Shown here in pieces: positions 22,161 to 29,600 of a stretch of 34,152 bases of DNA (within the stretch, counting starts at the first letter, position 1; every line of letters begins with the position of its first letter). This DNA comes from Planctomycetota bacterium (lineage in GTDB: Bacteria; Planctomycetota; UBA11346), in the NCBI GenBank assembly GCA_013816485.1, contig JACDEI010000051.1, forward strand, positions 1 to 34,152, given 5' to 3'. The translations under genes were made by a program, and so were the position numbers. The notes beneath the pieces are model-generated. The model saw only the letters and a list, made by a program, of their open reading frames with translations, did no database searches and was not told the origin of the DNA.

Positions 22161-23067
22161 GTTTGCCGCCGCGCATGGATTCGATGCGATGCAGGATCTT
22201 GTTCTTCGCATTCGGCGCGACGCGGTCGAGCCAGGCGCTGAACAGATCAGCGACGCCGTGCGGCAGGCGCACGATGGTGTAACCCGCGTGGGTCGCGCCG
22301 GCCTTGGCGGCGGCGGCGAGAATGGCGGGGATCTCGCTGTCGGTCAGACCAGGAATGATCGGCGCGACGTTGACGCCGACGGGGATGCCGGCGTCGGCGA
22401 GTTCGCGGATGGCGGCGAGACGTGCGGCTGGTGTCGATGCGCGTGGTTCGAGATCGCGCGCGATCTCCGGCTTGAGCGAGGTGACGGTGATGGTCACGCA
22501 GACCGCGCGGTGTTCATGGAGCCGCCGGAACAGATCGATGTCGCGGGTGATGAGTCGGTTCTTGGTGATGAACGACACCGGATTGCGGAACTCGGCAAGG
22601 ACCTCGACGCAGGCGCGGGTCAAACGCAGCCGCCGTTCGATCGGCTGGTAGCAATCGGTGACGCCGCTCATCGCCAGCACCTTCGGCGTCCACGACGGTG
22701 ACGACAGTTCGCGTCGCAGGAGTTCGGCGGCGTTGCGCTTGGCCAGCAGCTTGGTTTCGAAATCGAGGCCGGCGCTGAAGCCGAGGTATTCGTGATAGGG
22801 TCGCGCGTAGCAATAGACGCAGCCGTGTTCACACCCGCGGTAGGGATTCAGGCTCGCGCTGAACGGGATGTCGGGACTGTCCTGCGTGGTGATGAGCGAC
22901 TTGGAATCATCCTCGAACACCATGGTCTCCGGCGCGGGGTCCTCCGCCGGATCCCAGTCCGGCCCAGGCACCAGATCTCGCGACTCGAAGCGGCTGCGCG
23001 GATTCGCCGAGACCCCGCGACCATGATGATGCGGCGCAGGAACAGCCGGTTGCTCGAGGGGGTCCAT
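21985..23067 (-). CDS. PA0069-family radical SAM protein
   Basis: A 360-residue radical SAM protein related to the spore photoproduct lyase-like SplB group. The iron-sulfur site is CEHGCVYC (C79, C83, C86) preceded by SLNPYRGC, typical of the PA0069 group. Further family features are FETKLLAKRNAAELLRREL, MSGVTDCYQPIER and GVNVAPIIPGLTD. The substrate is not established for this family. The start at ATG 23067 gives the usual N-terminal HHHGRGVSANPRSRFE region. The 3' end abuts the truncated Hsp70, whose extended frame runs 176 bp into this gene on the opposite strand. It is followed upstream by the metallophosphoesterase gene on the same strand, 75 bp away. Confidence 0.92.
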   Translation of the reverse strand: MDPLEQPAVPAPHHHGRGVSANPRSRFESRDLVPGPDWDPAEDPAPETMVFEDDSKSLITTQDSPDIPFSASLNPYRGCEHGCVYCYARPYHEYLGFSAGLDFETKLLAKRNAAELLRRELSSPSWTPKVLAMSGVTDCYQPIERRLRLTRACVEVLAEFRNPVSFITKNRLITRDIDLFRRLHEHRAVCVTITVTSLKPEIARDLEPRASTPAARLAAIRELADAGIPVGVNVAPIIPGLTDSEIPAILAAAAKAGATHAGYTIVRLPHGVADLFSAWLDRVAPNAKNKILHRIESMRGGKLNDPRFGTRMTGEGIFAEQIAQLFELGRRRAGIPAEHPPLLIAAFRSPHGKQQSLFDL

Positions 23068-23142
23068 GGCGCGGCAGAATCAGGCTTTTCCATATGGGTC
23101 AATAAGGACCAGGGCGAACCATGGCGCTCCCAGGGTGGCGCT

Positions 23143-24297
23143 TCACTTCGCCGGGATCGTTACCTGGTCGAACACCTCGCCGAATTCATCGATCGCGGTG
23201 CCATCGACGCGGCCGTCCGCGTGCAGTTCTAGGAGCCAGCCGTGGCGGCGCGATGCGGTCTTGGCCATGTGCGGCAGGTCGGGAAAGATCGGACGCACCT
23301 CGACGCCCCAGGCGCCGTCGCCGAGGTAGGTGATGCCGGTGGGATCGGCCTTGCCGGCCTTGAGCGGCACCGTGCGTTTGAAGGTGTGCTGATCGTGTTC
23401 GAGCGCGAGACGCACACCATTCGCCTCGAACAGCGGCAGCCACAACTCGCGGATCATCACCGACACGCGGTTGTCGTAGGGGGTCTTGCCCTTCGCCGCC
23501 TTCACCGTCGGCCATGCGGGGTAGTGGTAGACTGGGATGACGTGGGTGCGCTTCGCACGCGGAGCGATCTCCTTCGCCAGCCACTCGGTCTGCGTTCCTG
23601 GGATGCGCGTGGCGTGGTCGCTGTCGAGCAGCACGAACGACACCTGCTCACCGAGGTCGACCATGCGGTAGGCGAGGTTGTCGAGCGGCATCATGGCGAA
23701 GAAGTACGGTGCTTTGGTGTGGTCGCCACCGTAGCCGCCGACCACCTCGTGGTTGCCGATGCAAGAGATGAACGGCAGCAGGCGGCCGTCCGGTGCGCGC
23801 GCAGTTTCGTAGTAGGTGCGGATCCAGGTCAGCACACGCTCACCCTTCTTGCCGTCCTCGTAGGCCAGATCGCCACCGAACACCACTAGATCGGGATCGC
23901 GCGCGGCGAGCGCCTTGTTGGTGTTCGCGAACCACTCGGTCTTGTGCATGGTGTCGCCGCCGTTGGCGATCTTCAGCGGACGGTCGAGCGTGGTGGGCAA
24001 AGTGCGGATGCGGTGGGCGGTGTCGCTGCCGAAACGAAGCGTCACGTCGCTTGCCGGTGTCAGACCGTCGACCAGCGCGCGGTGCAGCACGTGGTCGGTC
24101 CCAGGGATCGCCACCACCGTCACCGCCACGCTGCGGCTGCCGGCGGCATCGCTGACGGTCAACTGGTCGCGCGCGGCATCGGCCTTCGCTAGGCGGTGGA
24201 CCTCCAACATGCGACAGGGATCGCGGAAGGTGGCGACATACACCGCATCACCGGCGGACAGGACGGTGGCGGTCAACAGCAGCAGGAAGTGGCGCAT
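23143..24297 (-). CDS. Secreted calcineurin-like metallophosphoesterase
   Basis: A 384-residue secreted phosphoesterase. MRHFLLLLTATVLSAGDA is a short signal peptide. A small N-terminal beta domain (about 20-105) resembles the fibronectin-like domain of purple acid phosphatases. The metal-site motifs are GGDTMH (113-118), FGGDLAYEDG (140-149), IGNHE (180-184), a YHYPAW segment, and LEHDQHTFKR near the C-terminus in the position of the usual GHxH. The two-metal site should hydrolyse phosphate mono- or diesters outside the cytoplasm. It is divergent from the ECF sigma gene; the 130-bp gap must hold both promoters. Confidence 0.88.
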   Translation of the reverse strand: MRHFLLLLTATVLSAGDAVYVATFRDPCRMLEVHRLAKADAARDQLTVSDAAGSRSVAVTVVAIPGTDHVLHRALVDGLTPASDVTLRFGSDTAHRIRTLPTTLDRPLKIANGGDTMHKTEWFANTNKALAARDPDLVVFGGDLAYEDGKKGERVLTWIRTYYETARAPDGRLLPFISCIGNHEVVGGYGGDHTKAPYFFAMMPLDNLAYRMVDLGEQVSFVLLDSDHATRIPGTQTEWLAKEIAPRAKRTHVIPVYHYPAWPTVKAAKGKTPYDNRVSVMIRELWLPLFEANGVRLALEHDQHTFKRTVPLKAGKADPTGITYLGDGAWGVEVRPIFPDLPHMAKTASRRHGWLLELHADGRVDGTAIDEFGEVFDQVTIPAK

Positions 24298-24427
24298 GCG
24301 GCAGACCTACCACCCAGGATGCGAGGTGTAACCTCTATACCTGGGACGAATTCGACCGACTGGCTCACGGTCCAGGGCGGAATTCCTGTAATGGAACGGC
24401 CCGATCGGGGAATAACCCAGCCCACGC

Positions 24428-25021
24428 ATGCCGCCCGCCACCAGCACCCCCGCCGACCTTGACCGCCTCGCCCTGCGCGCCCAGGGCGGCGACCATGAGG
24501 CCTTTGTCGCGGTGGTGGAGGCGACCGAACACGATCTGCGCGTGCTGGTGTCGTGCTACGCGACGAGTCTGGCGATGGTCGACGAGGTTATGCAGGGGAC
24601 CTACGTCATCGCCTTTGAGAAGCTTTCCACCTACGAAGCGCGCGGCACGCTGAAGAGCTGGCTTGGAGGTATCGCGCGCAATCTGGTGCGGCGTGAACTC
24701 GATGGTCGTCGTCGCCAGCAAGCGCTCGACGGCGAGGTCCTGGATCAGGTGTTGGCGCAGGCGGCACATGAGCGCATCGAACGCGACGACGACGTAGTGC
24801 CCGAACGTGAACTCGCGACGCTGCGGCGCTGCCTGGACGAACTCGCGCCAGAAGCGCGTCGTCTGATTGATGAACGGTATGTCGCCGACAAGCCGGTGCA
24901 TGAGATCGCCCGATTGCTGCAACGCACCTCCAACTGGGTCGCCGTCAGCCTGTTTCGCATCCGCAAGACGCTGCACCTATGCCTGTCACGCGGTGGCGTG
25001 ACGGTGAAGGAACAGCCATGA
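24428..25021 (+). CDS. ECF-type RNA polymerase sigma factor
   Basis: A 197-residue sigma factor. Region 2 is at about 12-90 (ALRAQGGDHEAFVAVVEATE, VDEVMQGTYVIAFEKLSTYE, LKSWLGGIARNLVRRELDGR), and region 4 with its helix-turn-helix is at about 128-190 (ALRRCLDELAPEARRLIDER-like, HEIARLLQRTSNWVAVSLFR). It should direct RNA polymerase to a small set of promoters when released from its partner. The FecR-PA14 gene follows immediately and is the likely membrane partner. The stop TGA (25019-25021) overlaps an ATG at 25018, so translation is probably coupled downstream. The ribosome site of this gene is weak. No autoregulated promoter could be identified with confidence. Confidence 0.92.
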   Translation: MPPATSTPADLDRLALRAQGGDHEAFVAVVEATEHDLRVLVSCYATSLAMVDEVMQGTYVIAFEKLSTYEARGTLKSWLGGIARNLVRRELDGRRRQQALDGEVLDQVLAQAAHERIERDDDVVPERELATLRRCLDELAPEARRLIDERYVADKPVHEIARLLQRTSNWVAVSLFRIRKTLHLCLSRGGVTVKEQP

Positions 25022-25043
25022 GCAGGACGAAACAGCCATGAGC
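25012..25043 (+). repeat. Duplicated start region with a 7-codon overlapping mini-frame
   Basis: ACAGCCATGAGC occurs twice, at 25012-25023 and 25032-25043, 20 bases apart. The first ATG (25018) overlaps the sigma stop and opens MSRTKQP, whose TGA (25039-25041) overlaps the ATG of the FecR-PA14 gene (25038). The chain of two ATGA overlaps could pass ribosomes from the sigma gene to the anti-sigma gene. The duplication itself is plainly visible; the coupling role is inference. Confidence 0.7.
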
Positions 25044-26318
25044 GACGATGAGGTGATGGCGCTCAGCGCAGCGTATGTGGAGGGCGACCTCGATCCCATC
25101 AGCCGCTCGCACCTCGCCGAACTGGTGCAGCAGGAACCCGCACAGGCTGGTGTGCTGGCTGAGCAGGTACGCACCCACCTGTTGCTGCATGCGTTGCTGA
25201 ATGGTGGCGCCGCCTGCGAAACTGTGCGGCGTGCGCGGCTCATCCCAGGTGCTTTCACCAGCGACCGGGCCAAGCGCGTGGTCGATTCGGCGCGCTCGCT
25301 GAAGCCACATGCGCCGAGACGTTCATCGCCGCGTCCCTACGCGACGATGCGATGGATCACCGCTGCCGCCGTTGCCATCTTCGCTGTTTTTGTGTTGGTA
25401 CTGCTCCTGCCGCAGACATCGCCGCCCCAGATCTCCGCCGACGCTGGCGTGCGCATCGTGCGCGCCGGCAACGCGGCGGTCGCCACCGGCGAACTGCGCC
25501 CCAACGACACCATCATCACCGCGGCCAACCAGCGCGCCGAACTGACCTGGGTGGGCGAAGGCACGCGCCTCGCACTCGAACCCAGCACCCAGGTGCAGGC
25601 ACTCGAAGGCCGCGGAAAACGCTTCCGCCTGGATCATGGCGGGATCGCGGTGCGCGCCGCACCGCAGCCATCGTCGGCGCCGCTGGTGCTCCAGACCGCG
25701 CGGGCGCAGGCCACCGTCGTCGGCACCGCGTTCACGCTGAACGCCGATCCGTTTACCGCGTGGCTGCACGTCGAACACGGAACCGTGCGCTTCGGCCTGC
25801 ACGGTGGGGTCGAACTGCTGGTGAACGCCGGCGAACGCGCGCTGGCCGCCGACCGCGTCACCATCATCCCGCGCGATCGTGGTTGTGGTCTGCTCGGCGC
25901 GTACTTCCGTACCAACCACCTCACCGACCAGGTGCTGGTGCGCCTTGATCCGGTGATCGACTTCGATTGGGCGAGCAGCGAACCGGCCCCTGGGATGAGT
26001 CATCCGTTCTCCATCCGCTGGACGGGTTTCATCGAAGCGCAACACGCCGAGACCTACCGCTTCTATGTGCCGTCCGACGACGGCGTGCGCCTGTGGATCG
26101 ATGACCGGCTGGTGTATGATAACTGGCGCATCCAAAGTTTTGCGCCGGAGGACAACCGCTACGGCGTGTTTACGTTCCACGACGATCGCCTGCGCGTGCC
26201 CATCCGTTTGGAATACTACGAGCAGTTCAGCCTCGCCGCCGTGCGGCTGTCGTGGCAGAGCCCGAATACGCCGCGCGAGGTGGTGCCGGCGTCGGCGCTG
26301 TATCCGGTGAATCCATGA
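25038..26318 (+). CDS. FecR-domain anti-sigma-like membrane protein with PA14 domain
   Basis: A 426-residue single-pass membrane protein. The cytoplasmic part (1-100) is helical and opens like FecR/anti-sigma N-terminal domains (VMALSAAYVEGDLDPISRSH). The membrane helix is about 104-125 (WITAAAVAIFAVFVLVLLLP). A FecR domain follows at about 133-275 (VVGTAFTLNAD, LHVEHGTVRFG, LLVNAGERALA), then a PA14 domain at about 284-422 (GLLGAYFRT, IRWTGFIEAQHAETYRFYVP, DDGVRLWIDDRLVYDNW). PA14 is a sugar-binding or cell-surface module, so the protein probably senses a carbohydrate or envelope signal outside and controls the sigma factor inside. The signal is unknown. The start lies in the duplicated region. 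Confidence 0.9.
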   Translation: MSDDEVMALSAAYVEGDLDPISRSHLAELVQQEPAQAGVLAEQVRTHLLLHALLNGGAACETVRRARLIPGAFTSDRAKRVVDSARSLKPHAPRRSSPRPYATMRWITAAAVAIFAVFVLVLLLPQTSPPQISADAGVRIVRAGNAAVATGELRPNDTIITAANQRAELTWVGEGTRLALEPSTQVQALEGRGKRFRLDHGGIAVRAAPQPSSAPLVLQTARAQATVVGTAFTLNADPFTAWLHVEHGTVRFGLHGGVELLVNAGERALAADRVTIIPRDRGCGLLGAYFRTNHLTDQVLVRLDPVIDFDWASSEPAPGMSHPFSIRWTGFIEAQHAETYRFYVPSDDGVRLWIDDRLVYDNWRIQSFAPEDNRYGVFTFHDDRLRVPIRLEYYEQFSLAAVRLSWQSPNTPREVVPASALYPVNP

Positions 26319-26334
26319 CACGGAATGCGCCCCG

Positions 26335-26544
26335 ACTGTCGCCGCCCCGCCGGGGCGGCATGGTAATAGCCCGGCACTTTAGTGCACTTTAGTGCCGGGG
26401 ACCGACGTGGGATGATGTTCAGTCCCGGCGGGACGGCTGAAATCATCAACGGTTCAGCCGTCCCGCCGGGACTGGCCACCGTCGTTACCACGTTCCCCGG
26501 CACTGAAGTGCCGGGCTATTGGCATCGCGTCCCTGCGGGACGCG
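26335..26544. repeat. Second copy of the hairpin-array palindrome (no terminal repeat)
   Basis: This copy matches the interior of the element at 17051-17293 hairpin by hairpin: CCGCCCCGCCGGGGCGG (26342-26359), TGGTAATAGCCCGGCACTTT, TCCCGGCGGGACGGCTGA paired with TCAGCCGTCCCGCCGGGA, CCCGGCACTGAAGTGCCGGG (about 26497-26516), and GCGTCCCTGCGGGACGC (26527-26543). The outer hairpins are exchanged left to right relative to the other copy. The left CCGGCACTT hairpin carries a 10-bp tandem duplication (GCACTTTAGT at 26374-26393). The GCCAATGCTGGAAAGC terminal repeat is absent. Confidence 0.88.
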
Positions 26545-26691
26545 AGAAGCATCGCCAGTATCCGACGTGTTTTCTGTCATCGTCAGCGGTCCGGAATCGG
26601 AGCTGTCGGCGATGGACTCAGCGTTATTGGATACATCCTCTCCCGACCAACGCAGCCCATTCAGATCCTCACTGATCAGCAGGACCATCGC
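26545..26691. other. Leader region of the giant heme-binding protein gene
   Basis: Between the palindrome and ATG 26692 no gene is visible. An AGGA ribosome site lies at about 26680. The promoter must be here or upstream of the palindrome; no sure consensus was seen. Confidence 0.35.
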
Positions 26692-29600
26692 ATGAAGAAC
26701 CTCGCACCCGTCAGCACCATGAAAAAACTCCTGCGTTCGCTCGCCATCATCCCACTCGCCACGTCCCTGACCTACAGCGTCGAAGCCGGCAATGACGCCA
26801 AGACTCCGAGCGGCCCGGACAAGCAGGAGGAGGACTTCCTCAAGAACCTAAAGGTTCCGGAAGGCATGTCGCCCGCGGTGTGGGCCAAGGATCAGCAGAT
26901 CCTCAACGCCATCGCCATCGATATCGACGAGAAGGGTCGCGTGTTCACCAGTGAAACCTTCCGCTGGCGTAAAGGCGGCGTCATTGACGTGCGCAACTTC
27001 ATGTTCCTCTACAAGGACGACCTCCAGGTTAAAACCTCGGCCGATCGCTTGGCGATGATTCTGAAGTGGAAGGACAAGTTCCCCGCCGACTTCTTCACCA
27101 AGGAGAGCGAGCGCATCCGCGTCATCGAGGATACCGACGGCGACGGCAAGGCCGACAAGGTCACGACCTTCGCCGAGGATTTCCGTGATCCGGTCGACGG
27201 CCCGGCCGCTGGCATCCTGGTGATGAACAACCGCGTGTACTTCACCAACATCCCGAAGATCTGGGGTTTCGACGACAAGAACGACGACCTTAAGGCCGAC
27301 AACCGCGAGGTGTTGTCCGACGGCTGGGGCCCGCGTTTCAGCATCAGCGGCCATGATCTCCACGGTCTGGCGATGGGCCCGGATGGGCGCATCTACGTCT
27401 CGCTCGGTGACCGCGGCTACAACGTGACGTCGAAGGAAGGCAACACCTTCACCAATACCTTGAGCGGCGGGGTGTTCCGCTTCGATCCGGATGGTTCGAA
27501 CCTGGAACAGTACTACTTCGACCTGCGCAATCCGCAGGAGTTGGCCTTCGACGCCTACGGCAACCTCTTCACCGTCGACAACAACGCCGACATCGGCGAT
27601 GCGGCGCGCGTGGTCTATATCATGGAGGGCGGCAATAGCGCGTGGAGCCACGGCTGGCAGCTGCTCGGCAACGATGGCTTCGCCAAGGCTGCGGGCCTCG
27701 ATGGTCGTCAGGCCAATCCGTGGTTGGAAGAAGGCCTGTGGAAGTCGGCGTTTCCTGAGCAGCCCGCGTGGGTGCTGCCGGCAGTTGGCCACATCACCAG
27801 CGGACCGAGCGGCCTGGCGTTCTATCCTGGCGTCGGCTTCGGCGACAAGCTGAAGGACACCTTTCTGGTGTGCGATTACCGCGGCGGCAATGATAGCGGC
27901 GTGTGGTCGTTCAAACTGAATGAGAAGGGCGCCGGCTACGAACTGCCGGACAATCAGAAGGAGAAGTTCTGCTGGGGCCTGCCGCCCACCGATGTGGTGT
28001 TCGGCTATGATGGTCGTGCCTATATCAGCGACTACATTGGCGGCTGGGAGCTGAACAATCATGGTCGCGTGGTGACGGTCAGTGATCCGGCGACGCGCGA
28101 CAGTGTCGAGGTGAAGGAACTGAAATCATTGATGGCCCAGGGCTTCACCAAACGTTCGCCCGCGGAACTCGGCAAGCTGCTCGGTCACGCGGATATGCGT
28201 GCGCGCCAGCACGCGCAGTTCGAACTCGTCGCTCGCGGCAAGGACGGTCAGGCCGTTCTCAACGACGCCGCCACCAAAGGCGCGTCGACCTTCGCCCGCT
28301 TGCACGGTGTTTGGGGTTTGTGGCAGCTCGCGCGCAAAGACGCGGCGATCACCAAGCAGATCGAAGCGTTGCTCACTGATGGTGACGCGCGCATCCGTGA
28401 ACAGGCCGCCAAGGTGCTCGGTGATTTGAAGGCCGCCGCCGCTGCTCCGGCACTGGTGAAGCTGCTCGCTGATTCCAACGCCCGCGTGCAGTCGTTCGCC
28501 GCCATCGCACTCGGCCGCATCAAACATCCGGCGGCGATGCCGGAGCTGCTGCGTGTACTTAAGGACAATGACAACCAGGACGTTTACCTGCGCCATGCCG
28601 CGGTGATGGGTCTGCTGGGATGCAGCGATGCCAAGGTGCTCGCGGCGCTGAACAAGGATGCTTCGGCCGGTGTGCGTATGGGTGCGATCCTGGCGCTGCG
28701 TCGCCTGAAGGACGCGGGCCTCGCGGGCTTCCTGGATGACGCCACGCCGATCATCCGCGCCGAAGCCATCCGCGCGATCTACGACGGCCCGGTGGCCGAG
28801 GCCATGCCGGCGCTCATTGCGCAACTCGCCAAGCCGATCGACACCAGCATTCCCGAACCGATCGCGCGTCTGCTCTACCTGCGCCTGATCAATGCCGCGC
28901 AGCGCTGGGGTGATGAATCCGCTGCCAAGATCCTGGTCGACTTCGCCGCCGCGCAGAAGGCACCAACCGATGTGCGCGCCGTTGCGCTCAAGGCGCTCGA
29001 AAGCTGGGAGAAATCCACCTGGATCGATCCGGTGATCGGTTACCCACGTCGCGCCCTGCGGCGTGAAAAGGGTCCGGATCCCGCGCCGCTGAAGGCCGGC
29101 ATCATGGCCATCGTCGGACACAACGAAGATCGCCTGATGGCCAGCGCAGTGAAACTCGCCCAGCGCTTCGGCTACGGCCTGAGCGACGAGGTGCTGCTCA
29201 AGCTGGTGGACAACGCGGGCATGGCTGCGGACGTGCGCGCCGAGGCGCTCATCTTGCTGACGGAGCATAAGGCCGCCGGCCTTGCGTCGCGCCTGCCGAA
29301 TCTGCTCAAGGAAGACAACGGCGAGATCCGTCGCGCAGCCTTCACCGCATTGCTGGCGGTCGACCGCAAGGCTGCCATCACCGCGGGCATCACCGCACTC
29401 AACCAGGAAGCCTCCACCCAGCCGGAACTGCTCGCCGTCGCGGAGAAGACCGACGGACCGTGGAGCGCGCTACCATTGGGTGAACCGACCGCCGACAACC
29501 TCGCGACCAAGGGCACCGTCACTTGGCTCGACGGCTTCAGCGTGCCGTTCAAGGACGCCGGTGCCGACGGCAACAAGCTGCCACGCCTGAATGACGGCAA

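Noticed and set aside
28126..29268. Minus-strand frame of 380 codons within the heme protein gene
   Set aside because: It is antisense to the HEAT repeats, rich in Gln/His/Arg as expected from a shadow frame, and has no family motif.
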